Shown here piece after piece: positions 36,940 through 43,145 of a stretch of 43,145 nucleotides of DNA; within the stretch, counting starts at the first letter, position 1, and each line of letters opens with the position of its first letter. The position numbers and the translations under genes are program-made. The notes below the pieces were generated by a model that saw only the letters and a list, made by a program, of their open reading frames with translations, was not told the origin of the DNA and searched no databases. This stretch comes from Flavobacteriales bacterium (GTDB lineage Bacteria; Bacteroidota; Bacteroidia; Flavobacteriales_D; Sanyastnellaceae): the NCBI GenBank assembly GCA_029242765.1, contig JAQWTJ010000108.1, positions 1 through 43,145 on the forward strand, in the 5' to 3' direction.

Positions 36940-38141
36940 AGTTGAACTTGGTTTCAATCGCACGGCGCAACGTTTTCCACCGCCCGTTATCCACAGGATT
37001 GAGCGTGCTGCTGCTGGCCTTCGGTGTCGGTATGATTTCAATCCTGCTGCTGGTGCAACGCCAACTCACCGAGGACTTTGATCGCAATATCAATGACATC
37101 GACATGGTGCTTGGGCACAAGGGCAGTCCGCTGCAATTGATCCTAGCCAATGTGTACCACGTGGACGTGCCCACCGGCAACATCTCGCTGCATGAGGCTG
37201 AAGAAATTGTCGCGCATCCTTTCGTTGAATCGGGCATTCCGCTGGCCTACGGCGACAACTATCGCATGTTCCGCATCGTTGGAACGGAGTGGTCCTACCC
37301 GGCCCATTACGATTGCGAGCTTTCGGAAGGCCGCGCTTGGGATGTGCCCTTTGAAGTGGTGCTCGGCGCAGGTGTTGCCGAAAAGGAAGGGCTCAGCTTG
37401 GGCGATACATTCTTCTCAGCCCACGGGTTAACCGACGAGTCCGACGTGCACGCAGACAAGACCTTTGTGGTGGTGGGGCTCTTGAAGCGCAGCGGTTCAG
37501 TCATTGACCAATTGATCCTCACTTCCGTCGAAACCGTATGGGCCGTGCACGAGCACGTGGACGCAGAAGCTGTGGCCGCAGGTGAGCCAATGCCCGAACG
37601 AGAAATCACGGCCATGCTCTTGAAGAAGCGCAACCCCTTGGCCATTCTAACACTTCCCAACCTGCTTCGCGACAGCAACATGCAGATTGCCTTGCCGTCC
37701 ATCGAACTGAACCGATTGACCCAGCAATTCGGGATCGGCTTGCAGACCGTCCGCGCCATCGCCGTTCTAATTATGGTGCTGTCCTTCATCAGCGTCTTTA
37801 TCGCGTTGTTCAATTCCCTGCGCGACCGCCGCTACGAGCTCGCCCTGATGCGCACCATGGGAGGCACCCCGGGCTCACTTTTCACGCTGGTCGTCACAGA
37901 GGGGCTGTGGATGACCTGCATGGGCATTGCAGCGGGCTTGCTGTTGAGCCGCGTAGGCATCGCCGTTCTATCTTCAGTTGTATCAGACCAATTCCACTAC
38001 GACTGGTCCCAAATGGGGCCGGCCCCCGGCGAGTGGCTTTTGGTGTTGCTCGCCTTTTTTGTCGGACTGGTCGCAGCGGCCATACCCGCCCGTTCCGTCC
38101 TAAAAATGGACATCAGCCGCACCCTCGGCGCCGGACGTTAA
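36936..38141 (+). CDS. FtsX/MacB-like ABC transporter permease
   Basis: A 401-residue permease with the MacB layout: an N-terminal membrane helix (LLLAFGVGMISILLLVQ), a large periplasmic domain (about residues 40-265), and three C-terminal membrane segments in an FtsX domain (GLQTVRAIAVLIMVLSFISVFIALFN, EGLWMTCMGIAAGLLLS, EWLLVLLAFFVGLVAAAIPA). RDRRYELALMRTMGGTPGSLFTLV is the typical FtsX coupling region. The start overlaps the ATPase stop. It ends in the sequence TTAACTTTG, where the stop codon itself forms part of a -7-like element for the next gene. The periplasmic domain may bind a lipoprotein or surface partner; the substrate is unknown. Confidence 0.92.
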   Translation: MKLNLVSIARRNVFHRPLSTGLSVLLLAFGVGMISILLLVQRQLTEDFDRNINDIDMVLGHKGSPLQLILANVYHVDVPTGNISLHEAEEIVAHPFVESGIPLAYGDNYRMFRIVGTEWSYPAHYDCELSEGRAWDVPFEVVLGAGVAEKEGLSLGDTFFSAHGLTDESDVHADKTFVVVGLLKRSGSVIDQLILTSVETVWAVHEHVDAEAVAAGEPMPEREITAMLLKKRNPLAILTLPNLLRDSNMQIALPSIELNRLTQQFGIGLQTVRAIAVLIMVLSFISVFIALFNSLRDRRYELALMRTMGGTPGSLFTLVVTEGLWMTCMGIAAGLLLSRVGIAVLSSVVSDQFHYDWSQMGPAPGEWLLVLLAFFVGLVAAAIPARSVLKMDISRTLGAGR

Positions 38142-38146
38142 CTTTG
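38139..38146 (+). promoter_or_regulatory. -7 element (TAACTTTG) overlapping the permease stop codon
   Basis: A full TAnnTTTG match whose first three bases are the permease TAA. It lies 20 bases upstream of the DUF3299-like ATG, so the last gene may have its own promoter in addition to read-through. Confidence 0.4.
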
Positions 38147-38166
38147 CAACTGCTACATCCTCACTC

Positions 38167-38763
38167 ATGCGTCGTCGCTTTGTCCAACTCTCAATTCTAG
38201 TTCTTGCCGTGCTCGCCGTGTCTGCGCTCGACTTGAGCTCGTACTGCCACCCGGCTGAGACCGCGCCTGACATGAAAGTCATCGGCGCTGCTCGCGCCGC
38301 CGAGCCTGAACAACTCACCCCGACCGAACAAGCCATTGAAACTGCGTTTGTCGACGACAACGACTGCGACGACAGCGACTACATGGAACTGACGTGGGCC
38401 GATTTGGCGGACGTGGATTTCAAGGAGGTCTTCCTGGAGGAACTGGGCGCGTACTATTGGCAGCCCACCTTTGGCGACAAGCTCAAGACGCTTGAAGGTC
38501 AAAAGGTCTACATCACAGGGTACATGATTCCTGTGGACGTGGACGAGGACTTCTATGTTTTGAGTCGCTACCCCTTTGCCAATTGCTTTTTCTGCGGTGG
38601 TGCTGGCCCTGAATCAGTTACAGATTTGCGCTTTTTAAATCCCAAGCACCGGGCCTACCAGACCGACGAGCGCATGACCTTTCATGGCGTCCTCCGCCTC
38701 AATGCGGACGACATCATGCAGATGAACTACATCTTAGACGACGCCATCGAGCATCCGCTCTGA
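38167..38763 (+). CDS. DUF3299-like exported protein
   Basis: A 198-residue protein with an N-terminal hydrophobic signal or anchor (LSILVLAVLAVSAL). The core has LTWADLADVDFKEVFLEE, LEGQKVYITGYMIPVDVDEDFYVLSRYPFANCFFCGGAGPES, and a final FHGVLRLNADD and MNYILDDA. The order TW-x-DL, then LxGxxVxIxGYxxP, then a Cys/Gly loop, matches the DUF3299 family, whose members often sit beside an FtsX-type ABC transporter. The FANCFFCGGAGPESV loop with two cysteines is the Bacteroidota variant and might bind a metal. It follows the ATPase and permease by 25 bases. In Vibrio a related set (Zrg) takes part in zinc acquisition; whether that holds here is not shown. Confidence 0.65.
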   Translation: MRRRFVQLSILVLAVLAVSALDLSSYCHPAETAPDMKVIGAARAAEPEQLTPTEQAIETAFVDDNDCDDSDYMELTWADLADVDFKEVFLEELGAYYWQPTFGDKLKTLEGQKVYITGYMIPVDVDEDFYVLSRYPFANCFFCGGAGPESVTDLRFLNPKHRAYQTDERMTFHGVLRLNADDIMQMNYILDDAIEHPL

Positions 38764-38765
38764 TC

Positions 38766-38780
38766 CGCTTGATTCAAGCG
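38766..38780. terminator. Near-perfect palindrome between convergent DUF3299-like gene and trhO
   Basis: CGCTTGA and TCAAGCG flank a single T exactly between the two stop codons (38763 and 38783). The stem is short and has no T-run, so it is a weak bidirectional terminator candidate. Confidence 0.3.
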
Positions 38781-38782
38781 CA

Positions 38783-39865
38783 TCAGCTGCCATCACTACT
38801 CCCCGAAGCATCAGCGCGCCGCTCCTTCGGAAAATGCCGACGCTCCGGACGCTTCCCCTTCCGAAGTTCACGCTGCTCCTCCTCGGGCAAAGCCGCAACC
38901 GTTTGGCACACCTCGCTGCACGCCCCTTCGTGTTTTTCTGCACAACCCACGCATAGAATCATCAGCACATTGCACATTGGATTCACGCAATTCGTATGAC
39001 TGTCACTCGCGGTTCCGCACAAATGGCAGTGGGCCAACACGTCGTCACTGACGCGCTCAGATAGGCGCTCGTCAAACACGAAATTGACTCCCTTGTACTT
39101 ATTCCGCAGGCCGTCTTCTTTCACCTGTCGTACATATTCTATGATGCCGCCCTCGAGCTGGTGCACATTTGGAAATCCCCGGTGCTTGAACCATGCGCTG
39201 GCCTTCTCGCAACGAATGCCTCCGGTGCAGTACATGATAATTGGTCGGTCGACTTTGGTGCCGTCCATCTCTAGCAACAGGTTCTCCACCATGTCAATTT
39301 CATCACGGAAATTTTCGACATTCGGACAAATCGCGCCTTCAAAATGACCCACTTCACTTTCATAGTGATTCCGCATATCGATCAAGATGGAATCCTCACG
39401 GTCGGTCAGCTTATTGAACTCTTCGGCGCAAAGGTGACGACCGGAATTGGTCACATCAAACGTGGCGTCGCTCAGGCCATCGGCTAAAATCTTGTCGCGC
39501 ACCTTGACGATGAGCTTTAAAAACGCCATTTCATCCGGTTCCACCGCCACATTCAATCGGATGCCGTCAAGAAAATCAATGGCATACAGCGCTTTCACAA
39601 ATTCATCCCAGCGAGGGCTCGGCACTGAAACCTGGGCATTGATCCCCTCCTTTGCAACGTAAGTGCGTCCGAGCACCCCCAAAGCGCTCCACTGGGCAAA
39701 CAGTTCGTTGCGAAAGGCTGCCGGGTCTTCAATATGAGCGTACTGATAAAAAGAAACGGTCGTTCGATCAAAGTCCTCCGCCTCAAGTTTGGCACGCAGG
39801 GCATCCAAATCCAAAGTATTGTACAACTTGGGCGGCTTAGGTGGACGGGGCTTGGGTGCAGGCAT
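38783..39865 (-). CDS. trhO: Rhodanese-like tRNA uridine(34) hydroxylase TrhO
   Basis: A 360-residue protein (older name YceA) that catalyses oxygen-dependent formation of 5-hydroxyuridine at position 34 of tRNAs. Seen are the N-terminal acylphosphatase-like domain (FYQYAHIEDP, LGRTYVAKEGINAQVSVP), the FDVTNSGRHLCAEEFN stretch, the rhodanese domain with LIDMRNHYESEVGHFEGA, and the active loop YCTGGIRCEKAS (C213, C219). The C-terminus has a Cys-rich CHLCGTASDSHTNCVNP and LILCVGCAEKHEGACSEVC region typical of the family and probably metal-binding, followed by a basic Arg/Lys tail. The N-terminal residues 2-13 are Pro/Lys rich. A consensus -7 element lies six bases before the ATG. Confidence 0.93.
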   Translation of the reverse strand: MPAPKPRPPKPPKLYNTLDLDALRAKLEAEDFDRTTVSFYQYAHIEDPAAFRNELFAQWSALGVLGRTYVAKEGINAQVSVPSPRWDEFVKALYAIDFLDGIRLNVAVEPDEMAFLKLIVKVRDKILADGLSDATFDVTNSGRHLCAEEFNKLTDREDSILIDMRNHYESEVGHFEGAICPNVENFRDEIDMVENLLLEMDGTKVDRPIIMYCTGGIRCEKASAWFKHRGFPNVHQLEGGIIEYVRQVKEDGLRNKYKGVNFVFDERLSERVSDDVLAHCHLCGTASDSHTNCVNPMCNVLMILCVGCAEKHEGACSEVCQTVAALPEEEQRELRKGKRPERRHFPKERRADASGSSDGS

Positions 39866-39871
39866 CGCTTA

Positions 39872-39879
39872 CAAAATTA
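39872..39879 (-). promoter_or_regulatory. Bacteroidota-type -7 element (TAATTTTG) for trhO
   Basis: An exact TAnnTTTG match ending six bases before the ATG at 39865, implying a near-leaderless mRNA. No TTG is seen at -33. Confidence 0.45.
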
Positions 39880-39943
39880 CGGAAGCAAACAATGAATTGT
39901 ATTGATTCACGTTTCGATTTGGGTGCAGTTCGTGGATAAATCC

Positions 39944-39972
39944 TTGACGCAAACTTCGAATTGGCCTATGAC
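39944..39972 (+). promoter_or_regulatory. Sigma70-like promoter for the small gene at 40002
   Basis: TTGACG at 39944-39949, a 17-base spacer and TATGAC at 39967-39972, 29 bases upstream of the ATG. It resembles a classical proteobacterial promoter more than the Bacteroidota form. The rest of the 136-base intergenic region shows nothing else. Confidence 0.4.
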
Positions 39973-40001
39973 TACAACTAACTTGAACACAAATTCGATT
40001 C

Positions 40002-40217
40002 ATGGCCCAAAGCATGCTGAACTACTGCAAGCGAATCCTAGCCAAGGTGAGCTTCGATCCACAACTATTTACTAAAGAGCTAACTAAGAGCATTCGACGG
40101 CTTGAAATTGGCGATCTCGAAACCCTTTACAATTGGTGTATTGTCCAATTCGGCAGCCGCTATGGCGACATCATTCAGAGGGCTTTTTCAGCACGTGGTG
40201 TGCGCATGGCCATTTAA
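40002..40217 (+). CDS. Small conserved-looking protein of unknown function
   Basis: A 71-residue soluble protein with no signal or membrane segment. It starts MAQSMLNYCKRILAKVSFDP and carries QLFTKELTKSIRRLEIGDLE and NWCIVQFGSRYGDII. I recall short Bacteroidota proteins with a similar N-terminus (LNYCK-ILxKVSFD) and a WC-x-x-QFG motif, but no function is established. ATG 40002 or 40014 could start it. Support that it is a gene: a promoter-like pair upstream, a strong terminator downstream at 40283-40312, and a composition like a folded helical protein. It overlaps the convergent queG by four bases at their stops. Confidence 0.65.
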   Translation: MAQSMLNYCKRILAKVSFDPQLFTKELTKSIRRLEIGDLETLYNWCIVQFGSRYGDIIQRAFSARGVRMAI

Positions 40218-41188
40218 CCCCCGCTTCCTTTCTTACGCCCGCGCTCGCGTTCCAAGTGAGCAATGTTGCGCTTCAACCCCTCAAAGCCCGTTCGTCTGAT
40301 CGGGCTTTTTTTAAATAGTGCCTCGAAGGTTTCCTCCCGGAGTTCATTCCAATCCTGCCGCGTCATCGCGAGCAAATCCGCACTCGCCTCAAAGGCCGGT
40401 TCATCGTGAGGCTTCGCATGGCGATTCCACGGACACACCTCTTGACAGATATCGCAACCGAACATCCAATTTTCAAACGATCCGGCAACCGGCTCGGGCA
40501 AGTCCCCCCGCAATTCGATGGTGTAGTAGCTGATACAACGGCTTCCGTCCACACTGTAAGGCTTGATAATAGCACCGGTTGGGCAAGCGTCGATGCAGCG
40601 TGTGCATGTCCCGCAGTGGTCGGTTGGCAAGGCGCGGCCCGTTACGGGCAATTCCATATCGATGAATATCTCACCGAGAAAAAAATAGCTGCCCGCTCCT
40701 TTGGTCAACAACAAGCTGTTCTTGCCCACCCAACCCAGGCCGCCCTTCGCCGCCCACGTCCGCTCCATTACTGGTGCTGAATCCACAAACACGCGCCCTG
40801 CAATGTCGCCCCACTCAGCGCGCATCCACTTGAGCAGCTCCTTGAGTTTCCACTTGAGGACGAAATGATAGTCTTCCCCCAAAGCATAGGAGGCGATGCG
40901 CGGAGCGTTCGGATCGTCCGGGCGGCTCGTCGAATGGTAATTGTAGAGAAAACTGAGCACCGTCTTGGTGCCCGGAAACAACAAGCGCGGGTCGAGCCGC
41001 TTGTCGAAATGGCCGGCCATGTAACCCATCTCGCCGTGGCGGTCTTCGCGCAGCCACGACTCAAGCCGTGGCGCCTCATCGGCCAAGAAACCCGCCTTCG
41101 ACACGCCCACCGCGGAAAAGCCAAGTTCCTCCGACCAGCGTTCAATCTGTTCAAAACGCTCCATTGCGGCATAAGCCGTGCCCCCCAT
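40214..41188 (-). CDS. queG: Epoxyqueuosine reductase
   Basis: A 324-residue enzyme that reduces epoxyqueuosine to queuosine in tRNA wobble positions, using cobalamin and two [4Fe-4S] clusters. Seen are the N-terminal FSAVGVSKAGFL, YMAGHFDKRLDPRLLFPGTK, DSAPVMERTWAAKGGLGWVGKNSLLL (catalytic Asp region), the ferredoxin motifs CGTCTRCIDACPTGAI and CDICQEVCPWN, and a basic tail near FKKSPIRRTGFEGLKRN. The start at 41188 lies two bases after the ruvB stop; a Met at 41164 is possible. The C-terminal coding region contains, on the opposite strand, a strong terminator for the small gene. ctaD-ruvB-queG order is common in Flavobacteria. Confidence 0.95.
   Translation of the reverse strand: MGGTAYAAMERFEQIERWSEELGFSAVGVSKAGFLADEAPRLESWLREDRHGEMGYMAGHFDKRLDPRLLFPGTKTVLSFLYNYHSTSRPDDPNAPRIASYALGEDYHFVLKWKLKELLKWMRAEWGDIAGRVFVDSAPVMERTWAAKGGLGWVGKNSLLLTKGAGSYFFLGEIFIDMELPVTGRALPTDHCGTCTRCIDACPTGAIIKPYSVDGSRCISYYTIELRGDLPEPVAGSFENWMFGCDICQEVCPWNRHAKPHDEPAFEASADLLAMTRQDWNELREETFEALFKKSPIRRTGFEGLKRNIAHLERERGRKKGSGG
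40283..40312 (+). terminator. Rho-independent terminator of the small gene, inside queG
   Basis: AAAGCCCG (40283-40290) pairs with CGGGCTTT (40301-40308) over a 10-base loop and a run of seven T covers 40306-40312. It lies 66 bases after the small gene stop, inside the coding sequence of convergent queG, where the same bases encode the conserved FKKSPIRRTGFE region. Confidence 0.75.
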
Positions 41189-41190
41189 GA

Positions 41191-42231
41191 TCAGCCGCCG
41201 AACAAGTCGCGGGCCCGTGGCGTCCGGCCCAAGTGAACGTACGCCGCCTCAGTGACCTGGCGACCCCGAGGGGTTCGCACCAATAAGCCCTCTTGGATTA
41301 AGAAAGGCTCGTACACTTCCTCCAGCGTTCCTGCATTCTCTCCTACAGCGGTCGCAATGGTACTCACGCCCACCGGCCCTCCCCCGAACTTGTCAATCAT
41401 GGTCTCCAGAATGCGATTGTCCATCTCATCGAGTCCGATGCGGTCCACATTGAGGGCGTCCAGGGCGATGCCTGTAATGGCCTTGTCGATGGTCCCGTCC
41501 CCCTTCACCTCAGCAAAGTCTCGCACACGACGGAGCAAGGCGTTGGCTATTCTCGGCGTCCCCCGTGATCGCCCCGCAATCTCCAATGCTGCCTCATAGT
41601 GCGTAGGAATTTCTAAAATGCCTGCGCTTCGCTCCACAATCCCCGTTAAGGTTTCGGCATCGTAATAATTCAACCTAAGGTTGATTCCAAATCGGGCCCG
41701 AAGTGGCGCTGTCAACAAGCCCGACCGGGTCGTCGCACCCACCAGGGTAAAGGGCTCCAGCTGAATTTGGACCGTCCGAGCATTCGGCCCCGTATCGAGC
41801 ACCAAATCGATCCGGTAGTCCTCCATCGCAGAATACAAGTATTCCTCAATGATTGGACTTAACCTGTGAATCTCATCGATGAACAGCACATCACGCGGTT
41901 CGAGCGAAGTCAACAAACCCGCCAAGTCCCCGGCCTTGTCCAGCACCGGACCCGACGTCGACTTGACGCCCACGCCAAGTTCCGAAGCAATGATGTGGGC
42001 AAGCGTTGTCTTGCCCAAGCCAGGCGGGCCGTGCAACAAGACGTGGTCCAAGGCCTCCTCACGTTGATCTGCCGCCCGCACAAAAACCTCGAGGTTCTCC
42101 ATTGCCGCACGCTGCCCCGCAAAGTCATCAAAGCGCACCGGTCGCAAGGCCCGGTCGAACTCGACCTCCTCGCGATGTTCGGACTCCAAGCGAGGCTCAA
42201 AATCCTCCTGATTAACGTCGTGCTCTTCCAT
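41191..42231 (-). CDS. ruvB: Holliday junction branch migration DNA helicase RuvB
   Basis: A 346-residue AAA+ motor that drives branch migration with RuvA. Seen are the N-terminal [11 protein letters not shown], Walker A GPPGLGKT (68-75), Walker B VLFIDE (115-120) with IHRL, sensor-1 [36 protein letters not shown] (arginine finger/sensor-2 region) and the winged-helix C-terminus with [16 protein letters not shown] and [11 protein letters not shown]. The length is standard. The first 20 residues are acidic. The stop precedes queG by two bases. No promoter with a full consensus was found, only TAAGTTGC about 27 bases upstream. Confidence 0.98.
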   Translation of the reverse strand: MEEHDVNQEDFEPRLESEHREEVEFDRALRPVRFDDFAGQRAAMENLEVFVRAADQREEALDHVLLHGPPGLGKTTLAHIIASELGVGVKSTSGPVLDKAGDLAGLLTSLEPRDVLFIDEIHRLSPIIEEYLYSAMEDYRIDLVLDTGPNARTVQIQLEPFTLVGATTRSGLLTAPLRARFGINLRLNYYDAETLTGIVERSAGILEIPTHYEAALEIAGRSRGTPRIANALLRRVRDFAEVKGDGTIDKAITGIALDALNVDRIGLDEMDNRILETMIDKFGGGPVGVSTIATAVGENAGTLEEVYEPFLIQEGLLVRTPRGRQVTEAAYVHLGRTPRARDLFGG

Positions 42232-42266
42232 AGCAACCCAATTGCTCCTGCAACTTAGTCCACGAC

Positions 42267-42292
42267 AACGGGAGACCCTAAGGCCTCCCGTT
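42267..42292 (-). terminator. Hairpin after cytochrome oxidase subunit I gene
   Basis: AACGGGAG/CTCCCGTT (42267-42274 with 42285-42292) lies 20 bases after the ctaD stop on the minus strand, with a ten-base loop. Only a short TTGT follows, so termination is plausible but not canonical. Confidence 0.5.
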
Positions 42293-42312
42293 ATAACATT
42301 TCAAGAAATTTC

Positions 42313-43145
42313 TCAGTGTTCCGTCTCGCCTTCTTTCAGCGGCACATTTTGTGGGACAAAATCCACATCGTGCTCAGGATTGCTGTAGTCGTATGGCCAT
42401 CGGTACACCTGAGGAAGCGGCCCGGGCCAGTTGCCGTGCATACGTTCCACCGGAGTGGTCCACTCCAGGGTGGTCGACTTCCAAGGGTTCTGAACGGCGG
42501 GCTGGCCGCGGAAGATGCTCCTGAAGAAGTTGAAAATGAAAAGCAGCTGACCTATTGAACCGACGATAGCAAAGATTGAAATCACCACGTTCAAATCCGT
42601 CACACCGTCCAAGAAGGTAAACGCTGAATTTTCGTAGTAGCGACGAGGCGCACCGGCCAGTCCCACAAAGTGCATCGGGAAAAACACGCCGTAGCCGCAC
42701 ACGAAAGTGAACCAAAAGTGAGCGTGCCCGAGTTTCGTATTCATCATTCGGCCGAACAGCTTAGGGAACCAATGGTACAACCCGGCAAACATTCCTAAGA
42801 TTGCCGAAAGCCCCATCACGATGTGGAAATGCGCCACCACGAAATACGTGTCGTGCACTTGCACGTCAAGCGCCGAGTCGGCCAGAACAATCCCTGTTAA
42901 ACCACCCGTCACAAACGTCGAAACCAGTCCAATCGAGAAGAGCATGGCCGGTGTGAAACGCAAATTGCCTTTCCAAAGGGTCGTCAAGTAGTTGAACGCT
43001 TTGACCGCCGAAGGAATGGCGATAAGCAGCGTCGTGAACACGAAAACCGATCCCAAGAATGGATTCATGCCTGTGATATACATGTGGTGTGCCCAAACGA
43101 TAAACGACAGGAATGCAATCGCAATGATAGAGCCCACCATGGCAC
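42313..43145 (-). CDS. ctaD: Cytochrome c oxidase subunit I, 5' part cut by window edge
   Basis: The C-terminal 277 residues of a heme-copper oxidase subunit I, the membrane catalytic core that reduces oxygen to water and pumps protons. Seen are WAHHMYITGM (the His pair for CuB), LLIAIPSAVKAFNYL (K-channel region), LADSALDVQVHDTYFVVAHFHIVMG (His ligands of both hemes), HAHFWFTFVCGYGVFFPMHFVGLAGAPRRY and a long hydrophilic C-terminal tail with WTTPVERMHGNWPG. The frame stays open to the end of the window, so the first visible Met is probably internal. The aa3-type pattern is favoured. Subunit II and other oxidase genes probably lie just beyond the edge. Confidence 0.95.
   Translation of the reverse strand, partial: AMVGSIIAIAFLSFIVWAHHMYITGMNPFLGSVFVFTTLLIAIPSAVKAFNYLTTLWKGNLRFTPAMLFSIGLVSTFVTGGLTGIVLADSALDVQVHDTYFVVAHFHIVMGLSAILGMFAGLYHWFPKLFGRMMNTKLGHAHFWFTFVCGYGVFFPMHFVGLAGAPRRYYENSAFTFLDGVTDLNVVISIFAIVGSIGQLLFIFNFFRSIFRGQPAVQNPWKSTTLEWTTPVERMHGNWPGPLPQVYRWPYDYSNPEHDVDFVPQNVPLKEGETEH

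Overview
The window looks like a chromosomal piece of a Bacteroidota bacterium, most likely a marine Flavobacteriales-type lineage with unusually high GC. The reasons are a complete sprA (type IX secretion/gliding translocon), two proteins with type IX C-terminal sorting domains, families largely confined to Bacteroidota (DUF6029 barrel, Omp28-related lipoprotein), an atpD-atpC pair split from the rest of the ATP synthase genes, a short epsilon subunit, and promoter-like TAnnTTTG elements instead of obvious Shine-Dalgarno signals. I see no tRNA, rRNA, CRISPR array, transposase or phage gene. Genes are packed tightly, often with 1-8 base overlaps, and no intergenic stretch exceeds about 150 bases.

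Layout. 1-2326 (+): end of a polysaccharide locus (glycosyltransferase, flippase). 2344-6511 (-): nadC, a YihY/BrkB membrane protein fused to a secreted LVIVD-repeat/dockerin protein, and a DUF2147 protein. 6568-7041 (+): rlmH. 7106-8844 (-): atpD-atpC. 8989-11173 (+): RibF fused to a secreted leucine-rich-repeat domain, then a NadR-like ATPase. 11218-23906 (-): a tight seven-gene run: type IX cargo protein, maeB, ruvA, sprA, gcvH, vanZ-like, tonB. 24033-29384 (+): a type IX-sorted thioredoxin, then TlpA, a DUF6029 barrel, an Omp28-like lipoprotein and a second barrel. 29386-34492 (-): M20 peptidase, LEA-like lipoprotein, BNR-repeat protein. 34541-35761 (+): proline dehydrogenase. 35781-38763: a small membrane protein (-) and an ABC ATPase/FtsX permease/DUF3299-like set (+). 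38783-39865 (-): trhO. 40002-40217 (+): a small conserved-looking protein. 40214-43145 (-): cytochrome oxidase subunit I (cut by the window edge), ruvB, queG.

Most genes are housekeeping: NAD and flavin synthesis, ATP synthesis, respiration, rRNA/tRNA modification, recombination, glycine cleavage and proline oxidation. The accessory interest lies in the cell envelope. Two cytoplasmic or inner-membrane proteins (YihY and RibF) run in frame, without a stop, into a signal-peptide-like segment and an exported domain. Separately, three thioredoxin-fold proteins with different CxxC motifs and different predicted locations (type IX secreted, periplasmic, lipid-anchored) sit together with two outer-membrane barrels at 24.0-29.4 kb. 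These are the best candidates for undescribed biology. All functional statements are from reading the sequence and from memory of the families; no database search was run.
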